Positions 45,609 through 54,959 of a stretch of DNA of 64,000 bases are shown here, piece by piece. Within the stretch, counting starts at the first letter, position 1. Each line of letters starts with the position of its first letter. Source of the stretch: Telopea speciosissima (lineage: Eukaryota > Streptophyta > Magnoliopsida > Proteales > Proteaceae); assembly GCF_018873765.1 (NCBI RefSeq), contig NC_057924.1:20703542-20767541 (forward strand), given 5' to 3'. The notes below the pieces were generated by a model. It was not told the origin of the DNA, made no database searches, and was given only the letters and a program-made list of their open reading frames with translations. The position numbers were made by a program, and so were the translations under genes.

Positions 45609-47280
45609 ATGGAACACTCACAGTTTAAGAATTTTGTGCAAAATTCTTTGGCTGTTCCAATTAAGGGATCTCCGATTTATGTTGTAAGCCAAAAATTGAG
45701 GCGCCTTAAAGGACCTCTCCGCTTATGGGCACATAAGGTTTTCCCCCACATCGACCATGGGGTTTCCCGCTCTAGGGCTTGTCTAGAATCAGCCCAATAC
45801 ACGATTGAAGCTGAAGGTTTCTCTGATGATTTATTTGACAGGGAGTTGTAAGCTCGAATGGACTACGACAGGGCTGTGGTGCTTCAAGAGAAGCTGTGGA
45901 GAGAAAAGGCCAGGGATAAATTGATTAAATGTGGCAATAGGTGCACAAAATTTTTTTATTTGTCAACAAAGATCAAGAGGGCTCGTAATGTCATTCATGA
46001 AATTAAACTGGAAGATGGTTCGGTTTTGACTGATGCAAATCCAATTGGTGCTTGTATGGCCTCCCATTTCAAAAACTTCTTCAAAGGTGGGCTTTCCTTG
46101 AGAAACGATAGCCTTTTATCTGTTAGCCCATCTTTGATTTCAGACGCTGACAATGAAATGCTTGCAAAAATCCCTTCTCTTGAGGAAATTAAAAATGCTG
46201 TCTTTGATCTAGATCCCTTCAGTGCCCCTGCTAGGGCATTGTGGGTTTGGATGTCTGTCGTGGTATTCAAAATTTCTTCATGAAAGGGGTGATAACCAAG
46301 GAAGTGAACTGCAACTTTTTAAGCCTTATTCCAAAGGTGGAGCATGCTAATAAGGTGGGGAAATTTAGGCCGATTTGTTTGGGAAATTTCTTTTTCAAAT
46401 TAATTCCAAAAATCATGGCGAGTCGCTTGTCAACTGTCCTTCACGAGCTAATCTCTATTGAGCAGGGTGCCTTCCAGAAAGGAAAAGTAATCTTTGAGAA
46501 CATAGGTGTGGCCTCAGAGTTAACTAATATGATGTTCGCAAAATGCAGAGGCGGTGGAATGGGTATGAAACTGGACATCCAAAAGGCCTTCAACATTCTT
46601 GACTTGAGTTATCTCTTTGATGTCCTCTGTGCCTTTGGTTTCTCTCCAATATGGGTTTCTTGGGTGCATCAGATCCTTCTTTCTACAAGGATTTCTGTTT
46701 TGATTAATCGGTGTCCGGTTGGTTTCTTTGGTGTGGAAAGGGGCCTGAGACAAGGCGACCCACTTTCTCCTCTCATGTTTATTCTTTCAAAAGAAGTGCT
46801 TTGCAGAGGTCTCAGTGCTCTGCGTGAGATGGGATGGCTCAACGCTCTTCCTGGTCCTAGATAGGTTACTACCCCCTCCCATCTTTTGTACGCTGAAGAT
46901 CTTTTCATCTTTATGAAAGAAGAGCTGAAAAGTGTGAAACGAGTCAAACGTTTCCTTGACAACTATGGGGCTTACTCGGGCCAAGTGATCAACCTTGCCA
47001 AGAGCAAAGTTTTTATGGGGAGAATTCCAGTTCTTAGAAAGCAACATCTTCTCTGAGAGTTGCAGATCCCAATATGTGCCTTCCCTACTCGGTACTTGGG
47101 TGTTGAGCTGATGAAGGTAGGGTGAAGCGTGATGCTATTCTACCTCTTGTCGATTAGTTAAAAAATAGGCTTGCTGCCTGGAAGGGGTGCCTGTTGTCTA
47201 TGGCAGGTCATGTGGAGCTGGTTAGATCTGTGATGGGAAGTATCATGATCCATAATTTTTCTGTCTACCTTTGGCTGGCT
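45609..47280 (+). pseudogene. LINE3 reverse transcriptase domain, broken
   Basis: The linker LWREKARDKLIKCGNRCTKFFYLSTKIKR precedes RT. RT blocks at 46241-46864: VNCNFLSLIPKV, GKFRPICLGNFFFKLIPKIMASRL, SIEQGAFQKGK, MGMKLDIQKAFN (catalytic Asp) and GVERGLRQGDPLSPLMFILSKEVL. After a stop at 46862 the active-site box is HLLYAEDLFIF (about 46877-46909), with Glu in place of the first Asp of the usual ADD. Frameshifts near 46225, 47050 and 47130 break the frame. Confidence 0.87.
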
Positions 47281-48960
47281 GCATCAGTTGATATCATGGA
47301 GAGATGAATTCGTAATTTCATCTGCTCAGGGGAAGCTGACAGTTCCAAAGCTATTACAGTGCGCTGGGATTGTCTCTGTAAGCCCAAAAAAGAAGGCGGC
47401 CTTGGGATCTGTCGATTACGAGAAGTTAATTTGGCTTTGCTTGCCAAGTTTGCTTGGTCAATTAAGACGGGTAAATCAATTTTTTCAGATTTTATGCAAG
47501 GAAGATTTGTTAAATCTGATGGTTCGCTTAAAAAATCTGTTGCATCATCAACGTTCCTACCAGTTCTTCGAAAGGTCTGGGATTTTGTGCAGTCTGCCGA
47601 GTGCTTGGTGGTGGGTGATGGAAAGTCCATCCGCTTCTGGTATGATAAATAGAATGGTGATCACAGTATTGAGGAGCTTTTGCAACCTACTCAAGTTCCT
47701 CGCTCTCTCACTGCCTTGGTTTTAGATTTTCTGAAAGAAGGAAATTGGGTTCTCCCTGTGGCTCGGGTCCCTGCTCTTCAAGAAGTTTTCTCCATCATCA
47801 AGAAAGTGGATATTGCCGCTACTGGTAGGATGGACTGCAGTTTTTGGGCTCATACTCAATCAGGTTTATTCTCGGTGGTGTCTGCTTGGGATCACTTGAG
47901 AACCAAAGCCTCTCCTACGGATTGGAATTGGGCTATTTGGCATCGTAATTTATAGCCTCGTTCCTCCGTGTTTGGATGGCGTCTTTCGCATGGAGCATTG
48001 CCCACCGATGACAAAGTTCAGCACAAAGCGGTTAGCCTGGTGTCAAGGTGTGTTCTCTGTTTTGCTGCCTATGAATTAGGTAACCATATGTTTATGGATT
48101 GCGCTTTCTCGACTCATGTTTGGAAGGAAATCCTCTATTTCTTTAACGAAACTTGGTGTGGTTTCCCTTCCATCGAGCTCCTTTTCTCTTGGTGGCGTAG
48201 AAAATCCAAGGTGGTTCCTTTATCCAACATATGGGGGAGTCTCCTTATTATTATTTGTCAACAGATTTGGATGGAGAGGAACAGGCGGAGGTTTCAAAAT
48301 TTGCGAAGATCACCAATGCAAGTGATAAAGTTGTGTTTCAAAGAGGTTGCGGACTGCTCCCGCATTGATGGTGTGAAGGTTAAATCAGTAAGTGATTTGA
48401 TCTTGGCAAAGAAATTGCGTATTGCAATAACAAGGGCCCCAGTTAAAAATATTATGGAGGTGCGGTGGGGTCATCCTCTTTCAGGCTGGTGGAAATTAAA
48501 CATCGATGGGTCTTCTTTAGGAAATCCAGGGTCCTTAGGTTCTGGAGGAATCTTTCGGGACCATGATGGCTCAGTCTCTAGATGTTTTGCACTTTTTCAG
48601 GGAGTTGGAACTAACTTCATGGCAGAAATGGCAGCCTTTTTCCTTGGAGCTAAAGAAGCTAGGGATCTTAATATTGATAACTTATGGATTGAGAGAGATT
48701 CGGTAGCAGTGGTCACCTCTATCCTCTCTCGTAAGAGTCCCTGGTGCTTCCTTCAGTCTTGGTGGTTGGTTGCTAATTTTCTTGAAGCTATTCAGTGGCG
48801 GATCACACACTGTTATAGGGAAGCTAACGCTGCTGCAGATGCATTAGCTAACCAGGCGACGAAAACAAAAACGTCAAGCTTATGGCACTCTGCTCCTAAC
48901 TTCATTGCCCAATCTGTCTCTTGGGAAGCACAAGGCTGTTCCTACTACAGATTTCCATAA
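47281..48960 (+). pseudogene. LINE3 zf-RVT and RNase H, mostly open
   Basis: The thumb end at 47359-47652 has RWDCLCKPKKEGGLGICRLREVN. The frame 47968-48960 (330 residues) is open and contains FGWRLSHGALPTDDKV, the zinc pattern CVLCFAAYELGNHMFMDC, WMERNRRRF, and the RNase H motifs WKLNIDGSSLGNPGS (Asp), AEMAAFFLGA (Glu), WIERDSVAVV (Asp) and CYREANAAADALANQA (Asp). All four acidic residues are conserved, so the RNase H part looks structurally intact. Stops at 47650 and 47954 separate it from the upstream part. Confidence 0.88.
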
Positions 48961-49156
48961 TTCTTTTGTTTTTTTTTTGGAATTTGCCCTGTGTAGGATT
49001 TATCGGGATCTACCTTTTTGCTGATGGCAATGCCGAAGGTGAAAGGTTAGCTTATGTGTCTTTTGTAATTTTCCAGTCATTTTGTATCATTCTTTATTTA
49101 TTTTTTAATATATACATTGCTGACTTTTAGGAAAAAAAAAAGTATTTTCCCTGCTA

Positions 49157-49352
49157 CAATGGTGAGGAAGATACAACTAGTTGGATGTGCAGGGTCGAGC
49201 AATTCTCTGATTCCAACAAACCCTCAAAGAAGAAAATGTGGTATTGTCGTCCTTTCACTTTGAGCGAGATTCTCAGTTATGGTATTAACTGTACAAACAA
49301 AATGAGTATGACATGTCATGACAGGGGTTATGTGAGGGGCTAGATGCTCGGT
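49157..49352 (+). pseudogene. Ty3/gypsy gag fragment, copy A, right part
   Basis: It continues the fragment at 43146-43181 and matches 57613-57810: GTGAGGAAGATACAACT, GGATGTGCAGGGTCGAGCAA and GGTTATGTGAGGGGCTA. The protein pattern is the retrotransposon gag domain (TTRWMCRVEQF, EEENVV). It ends at the duplication junction. Confidence 0.78.
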
Positions 49353-49519
49353 TTAGTCAGATTTAGGAATGCAAGTTAGGGTCGGCCAGCCTAGCAGGTC
49401 TGATCCAACCCAATATTTAGACCAGGTTGGCCCAGGCCCAACATTTTTGCTTTAGAATCTCAGGCATCAGGAGGTTGTAGATAGCTAGGGTCAGGTTAAA
49501 TTGACAGTGGAGCGGTATT

Positions 49520-50162
49520 AACTGAACTAAGGGTGTCAATTTTGGTCCGGAACCGGGAACCGTCCTAGAACTATCTCGTTAAAACCCATCACCAATCTGT
49601 CTCATTACTAAATGGGATGATTATGGGAGTTGGTTTTGGGACCGATTATAAATGAGACCGGACGATTCTGGGACAGGGTTTCCCAATGGTTCAAAATAGA
49701 AGTCTAATAAAGAAACCGGAGAACCGGAATTGCTAGGACTTGTTTAACATGACTAAATTACTTATTTTGAATTGGTTAATACTTAATAGTTATAACTTAT
49801 ATAAGAGTTATATTGTAATTAAAAAAAAATTCTAAAAAATTATCAATTAATTTGGGTTTAGTTAAGTATTTATATTTTTAATAATTGATGTTTGATTATT
49901 TATGCTTAAGAATATATTAAATTATTTATATTCTTGGGAAATTATTTGTATACTTAAGCATTTTATACATATTTGAATATTTGATTGTTTGAGATTTTGA
50001 GTGTTTAACCGTTAAGAAATCGGAATCGGATCATCCCATTATCAAACACGATCGTTTAGTAAACGGGATGGTACTGGGATTGACCCCCTTGGAACTAGAA
50101 CCCATATATAATTCTATAAGGAAAGGAACCGTCCCATTTGACACCCATGCCTTAAATTGATC
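49520..50162. mobile_element. hAT-type non-autonomous element, copy B
   Basis: Copy of the element at 33884-34497. The left end TAAGGGTGTCAA starts at 49528 after AACTGAAC (49520-49527), and the right end is at about 50154, followed by AATTGATC. The right terminus carries a small insertion (CACCCATGCCTTA). Its presence in both copies places the insertion before the tandem duplication. Confidence 0.78.
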
Positions 50163-50584
50163 CAAACCTGAATCAATCATATCTGAACCAACCTTGCTAA
50201 TTTGCACTTGGGTTGGGTTGGCTTCACCGTTCAAGCAGGCCACAATCGCACTTCGGACAGTGAGAACTGCACGCTTGTGAAACCTAGGACAAGATATGAT
50301 TTTTTTCCCAGTTTTGCAGGATCTAAAGTTATGAGAACTTTATAAAGGCAAGAGGAAGTATAAATAATCCTTAAATATTCCTAACCTTTAGTTCTTGACT
50401 CGATTGCTATCCTTAATCACTACTTACGAGGAAGATTTAAGTGCAAGAGACCTTTTAGATCTGTTAAGATTCTAAATACAGATCCAAACATCAAACCAGA
50501 AATTTTCAGGAATGAAGAGAAATAAGTAAGGAATAGGAATAAGTTGAAATACATAACTCACCCACCATGTGTTTGTTTGTGTGT

Positions 50585-50586
<2 letters not shown>

Positions 50587-50624
<38 letters not shown>
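50587..50624. repeat. (GA)n microsatellite upstream of CLE copy B
   Basis: About 19 GA units, where copy A has only GAGAGAAAGAGA (34975-34986). It lies about 300 bp upstream of the start codon. Long GA tracts in plant promoters can bind BBR/BPC factors; whether this one does is unknown. Confidence 0.85.
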
Positions 50625-50626
<2 letters not shown>

Positions 50627-50814
50627 TGGACAGGACCACACATGCCGCTGCCGCGTTGGATTTGTCTGCTTATAGGACCTTCCATCATCGTATCATAGAT
50701 TTTGAAAAGGCTTCAAGACCTTTTTTCAGTAAGACCTCGTACAAGAAAAACATCTCACGTTCTTCCCACTAATGTCATATCCATCTACGCCCCATTTCCC
50801 TGCAAAATGGTCCT

Positions 50815-50822
50815 TATAAATA
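50815..50822 (+). promoter_or_regulatory. TATA box of CLE copy B
   Basis: TATAAATA lies 100 bp upstream of the start codon at 50922 and matches the copy A box at 35176-35183 in sequence and spacing. Confidence 0.6.
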
Positions 50823-50921
50823 TGGAAATATGCAAATGGGTTCTCACCTCATTTCCTACTGAGCTTGCTACTTCACTCTTCTCCTTGTTACCTTCAGCTA
50901 CTTGCTTTCACTGTCGATCAG

Positions 50922-51191
50922 ATGGCAACTTCAGTTGCAGCACGAGTTTTCATATTCACCATAGTCACCTTATGGACTCTCATGTTAACGACGACGATGA
51001 TGACGACGACGGAGGCACGCGTCGTGTATGGTGGAGAACTCCGGCGGCTTACAGAGAAGAAGATGGATGGCCAACTTGTTTTACATGGGTTAGGTGTTGA
51101 CATATGGACAACCAAAATGGATTATAAACCACGAAGGGTTTTGCAAGACAGAGTATCACCTGGAGGACCGGACCCTCAACACGACAAATGA
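50922..51191 (+). CDS. CLE: CLE peptide precursor, copy B (last motif residue altered)
   Basis: This is a single-exon 89-residue precursor. Residues 1-18 are identical to copy A (signal peptide MATSVAARVFIFTIVTLW). The following ACG/ATG repeat is rearranged and one codon shorter (LTTTMMTTTEA). The pro-region differs by Val to Ile near WTTK. The CLE motif at residues 77-88 (51150-51185) reads RVSPGGPDPQHD: the final His of copy A (CAC) is Asp (GAC, 51183-51185). The last CLE residue contacts the conserved receptor pocket in known CLE-receptor structures, so reduced or changed signalling is plausible. An in-frame ATG at 50865 would add 19 residues, but copy A lacks a matching extended start, so 50922 is preferred. 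The frame is intact. Confidence 0.9.
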   Translation: MATSVAARVFIFTIVTLWTLMLTTTMMTTTEARVVYGGELRRLTEKKMDGQLVLHGLGVDIWTTKMDYKPRRVLQDRVSPGGPDPQHDK

Positions 51192-51469
51192 GAAGCACCC
51201 CCTCCCCCCACCTAAAAGCATTGCCCTAGACGCCACTCTCAACGATGGAAAGGATGTTTGGTTTCGGCAATATTTAAGTCCGGGATTGATTAAATCTTGG
51301 GATAATGAGTTATTTGTCATTTTCACTTGCTTAGTTTCTTAGGCTGTGTTTTGTATGCATTTTAGGTTGATTTCGTATTCTCGGGCAATGAAAACAACTA
51401 TTTTTATCATCCAAAAATGCAAAATTGACTTAGCATGCATTCCAAGTATGGATGCCAAACGCTGCCTTT

Positions 51470-51539
51470 GCCTTTTACCTTTTGCCTTTTGTGTGTTTTC
51501 CATTCTCAAGAATGGAGTTTTATTCTCTGCAGAACTTGT

Positions 51540-51579
<40 letters not shown>

Positions 51580-51630
51580 ATGGAGTCTTATTCTCTTCAA
51601 AACTTGTCTTTTGTGTGTGTGTGTGTATGT
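51470..51630. repeat. 3' flank minisatellite and GT microsatellite of CLE copy B
   Basis: Two units of TTCTCTKCARAACTTGTCTT (51523 and 51591) with a long (GT)n tract at 51544-51577. Copy A has three units and shorter GT tracts, so unit number changed after the duplication. Confidence 0.75.
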
Positions 51631-52059
51631 TTTCACCTCCACATTCCATATGTGTAGCTTACCCACTACACGAAAACCCTGCAATCAAACATGCCTGAGG
51701 CTGAGAGCTTTCTCTAGCAAGTTGCTTTATTCTTTGACTGAAATAATTTGTGGATGGAACTTTGTTTATCAATGTATATATATTCAGCATGGGCAAGTTG
51801 TTTTCTTTCTTTTCCTTTAAGGCCATACGATTCAAACAGATGGAAATTGTGAATCTCTATATCTTTCATTATTGTAGAGTGGGCTATTTATACAAGAGTC
51901 TATTCATTACAATAGGAGAGAATGTACAGAAAGCCAATATTACAGCTAACAATGACATCCCACCTCAAACTCAATGTGAGAGAATCGATCCCAACTTGAG
52001 TTTGGAAACTAGAATGTCAGCGAATCCTAGGAGAATGATCTTTGGTGAAAAAGTCAGCA

Positions 52060-53505
52060 ACCTGATCAGAAGATGTAACTGGTATGAGGCGAAGAGTGCC
52101 ATGAACAAGATATTGACGCATAAAGTGACAATCATTCTTTATATGTTTGGTGTATGCATGAAAGACATCATTGTGAGAAATCTGGACAGCACTTCTATTA
52201 TCACAATTAAGATTAGTAGTATCAAAATGTATCGCTCCCATTTCTTCGAATAGCCACCATAAGGTTCAAAGATTGTTTCTGCAATGGCATGATATTCTGC
52301 TTCCATATTAGAGCGAGATATAGCAGTTTGCTTCTTGCTAAACCATGAGATGAGAAAATCTCTTAAGAAGTAGTAGCTAGTAGTGGATCATTGATCAGTG
52401 GGGTCTCTAGCCCAATCAACATCAAAATAGGCACATAACTCTAGAGAGGATTGAGCAGAAAAATGTAGACCATGGAATAGTGTACCTTTGACATATCGTA
52501 AAATGTGAAGCATGGCGGCATAATGGACCAAGCAAAGAGCAGACATAAACTGACTGACGAGATGTATTGCATAAGCAGTATCATGACAAGTAACTATGAG
52601 ATATACAAGACTCCCCATTAACTGATGATCGAGAGTTTCATACTGAAGCGGAGTGCCATCGGTAGGTATCAACTAGACATTAGTCTTTCAGGAGGAGTAG
52701 AAGCAGTCTTGTTGTTAGTCAATCCGACATTAGATAGGAGATCGGATGCATACTTGTTTTGAGAAAGGGAGTATATATCCATTAGATCCAAATGAGACCT
52801 TGAGACCCAAAAAATAGCTAAGGGATCCAAGACCCTTCATCTTAAATTGCCGGTGGAGGAAACTATTTTAGTTCTGAGATGCCAACAGAATCAATGCTAG
52901 TAATAATCATATCATATATGTAAAGCATAACAATAATGGTACCTTTTGAAGAATTACAAAGAAAAATTGCATTATCATATTTACTCGGTGTAAAGGAAAA
53001 TTAACAATTGGTGCTACTAAACTTTGCAACCCAAGCACGAAGAGCTTGTTTGAGACCATACAACATTGGATGTAGGCAACATAAATGATGAGGCTGATGA
53101 TCATAGTCTGGCGGTGGCTACATGTATAACAAGCTGTGACCACTACTTCGTCGTGCAACAAGAGCAAAGATCTCCTCATAGTCAATGCCATAGCCTTGGG
53201 TGAATCCCTTTGCCACAAGATAAGCTTTGTAACACTCTATGGATCCATCATAATAAGTCTTAACTTGGAATATGAATCCATGTAAGAATCTAATGATTTT
53301 TGCTATCCCAGTCTTCAGGGGGCTCAATAAATTTAGGAGTATCTTCACCGGTTGCATACTTGAGTTCACTAACGTTGCGAATGAAAATGCACCACAATTT
53401 CTATTCTTTGAGGAAACTGCACATAGCTTGGGCCCAAGAAGGATAGTTGGACCCATTGAGAACAATGGAAATAGGATAAGTAGCATTAGAACTAGAAGAA
53501 GCCAT
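52060..53505 (-). pseudogene. copia gag-RT fusion and RNase H, copy B, broken
   Basis: From 53505 the minus strand gives a gag start like copy A. The frame 53118-53486 then passes without interruption from gag into RT (YYDGSIECYKAYLVAKGFTQ, GIDYEEIFALVAR). RT continues in pieces to 52680. RNase H follows: LMGSLVYLIVT, HILRYVKGTLFHGL, YFDVDWARDPTDQ, CDNRSAVQIS and HIKNDCHFMRQYL ending with DQVADFFTK. Gag C-terminus, protease, integrase and the first part of RT are missing. Stops lie near 52030, 52262, 52676 and 52905. Confidence 0.8.
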
Positions 53506-54037
53506 TTTTTTAATTTGGGTGGACTGGTTCAAAAAATATTTTCTTTTTTAAGGAATTGGTTAGATCGATTGGGAAGTGAGTGGTTTGAATATACTATGGG
53601 AAAGAAAAGTAAAATGGGGGCTGCTAGGTGTCGATTTAGTGTGGGTGGGTCTGTTGACAAAATGGACTTAATAAGCAACAAGACAATTGATTTAGTGTTA
53701 TGTTGACAAAATGGGGGCTACCTAGATGTAATGGAGGAAATGGAGGGGCAGATAAATGGAGATGATAAAGATCGGGCTACTAGGTGTTGCAAAAGTAGGC
53801 GGTGGAGGTGTCAGTAAAGGTAGTGGGGATTACGGTTGATGGGTTGCTGGAGCTGAGCGGTGGAGTGCGAGTCGTGGGCTGTGAATTAGTGGCAAATGCA
53901 AGTAGATAAGGTCACTGAGTAAAACCTAGTCTTAATGGAACTTTTAAGGGGCAACGAAGGATGGGATCGACAACCTGCAATGAAACTTTTAAAAACTTGG
54001 GGAGCGGACACAGAGCGATCAATGCAAGGGAAATGAC

Positions 54038-54229
54038 CTGCAACACAGATCTTCTATGGCCCGCTGCCCTATCCTGCCTTGCTGTGCAGACATAGGGCCA
54101 CGTGCAATGACCGCCTTATCCCGTTCAGGCAGGGGTAAGGTGGTCAATATGGCTGCCTTGTGTCTACGCAGCACGACAGGACGGGCAGCCCATGTCGGGT
54201 GACAACCTTGCAGAACTCAGATCCTACAG
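54038..54229. mobile_element. foldback MITE of the CAATGACCGCC family
   Basis: The arms CTATGGCCCGCTGCCCTATCC and, reversed, CATGGGCTGCCCGTCCTG pair, around GTGCAATGACCGCCTTATCC and GGGGTAAGGTGGTCAATATG. The core is shared with 24370-24532 and 54614-54799. The ends are approximate and no clear target duplication was seen. The equivalent stretch of copy A (42190-42215) lacks it, so it is specific to B or deleted in A. Confidence 0.65.
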
Positions 54230-54602
54230 GGGCAGCAGTGTTAATGTTGCAGACTGAGTCAAGGATGCTAACAGCTAGATATTTGCAATGGCTGAGTGTT
54301 GGACTCCGATTGGTCGGAGGTTGGCACTAGTTGCAGGAGCACAACGGTTGTTGCAATCAACAATTCTATTGTTGGCGAGAGTCTTGTGTTGGATGGTCAT
54401 GTGCTGGTAGGCGTGGATTGCTGAACTAGAGAAAACGACAGAGATTCAAAGAATGACTAGAACCAGATGAGATAAACACAAGCTTGAGAGCTTACGGCTT
54501 ATAAAAGTGAGAAAGAGAAGACGGACTGTGGTTAAAAGTTTAATGCAATGATAGCATGATAGAAATTGTGAATCTTTGTATCTTTCAGTATTGTAGGGTA
54601 CA

Positions 54603-54810
54603 TCATTTATACAGGATGCAGATCATCTACGGCGCAGCTGCTCATCCTGCCTGTGCTGTGCAGATATAGGGCCACACGCAAAGACCGCTTTAGCCCCACT
54701 CGGGCAAGGCGCTTGGGTAGGGGTAAGGCGGTCTTTGCACGCAACCTTGTGTCTACGCAGCACAGACAGGATGGGCAGTTGCACCGTAGATGATCCAAAT
54801 TCATTTATAC
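54603..54810. mobile_element. Mutator-type MITE with 11-bp target duplication
   Basis: TCATTTATACA occurs at 54603-54613 and 54800-54810. The 186-bp insert 54614-54799 has inverted arms of about 80 bp (GATCATCTACGG, CATCCTGCCTGTGCTG, GCAAAGACCGC). It sits in the 5' LTR of the minus-strand copia of copy B; the 3' LTR shows the uninterrupted phrase TATTTATACAAGAG. The same family is found at 24370 and 54038. Confidence 0.88.
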
Positions 54811-54959
54811 AAGAGTCAATATATAACAATTGGATAAAAAGTCTATATTACAATTGTAGCTTACATGCTAGCATTAAAACTGACGTACAGAAAGTCACTA
54901 TTATAGCAAACATTAACATAAACAATGGATCTTGGTAGCTTCTATCATCTAATGGTTAA

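Larger units (their letters stand above)
43167..49156 (+). mobile_element. LINE3, full-length L1-type LINE with 15-bp target duplication
   Basis: The element is 43182-49141 (5960 bp). GTATTTTCCCTGCTA flanks it at 43167-43181 and 49142-49156. It holds ORF1, endonuclease, RT, zf-RVT and RNase H in order and ends CTTTTAGGAAAAAAAAAA. It is inserted in a gypsy gag fragment whose intact counterpart is at 57576-57840. Length and target duplication indicate a complete original insertion. Many stops and frameshifts show it is no longer active. Confidence 0.92.
33719..49352. repeat. tandem duplication, copy A
   Basis: From TCAGATTTAGGAATGC at 33719 the sequence matches copy B from 49353 base for base with few differences through the hAT MITE, the CLE gene, the minus-strand copia, the small LTR element and a gypsy gag fragment that ends at the junction (about 49352). 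Differences are explained by later insertions in A: solo LTR 37804-39500, LINE2 39783-41841 and LINE3 43182-49141. Copy A also lacks the gypsy 5' LTR region present in B at 56543-57570. Confidence 0.85.
51841..54865 (-). mobile_element. internally deleted copia element, copy B
   Basis: On the minus strand: 5' LTR about 54557-54865 (holding the MITE 54614-54799), leader, gag start near 53500, gag-RT fusion, RNase H, polypurine tract and 3' LTR 51841-51957. No solo LTR or LINE is present, so this copy shows the element as it was at duplication. The primer site near 54537-54556 is degraded (GATAGCATGA for the expected GATACCATGA). Confidence 0.78.
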
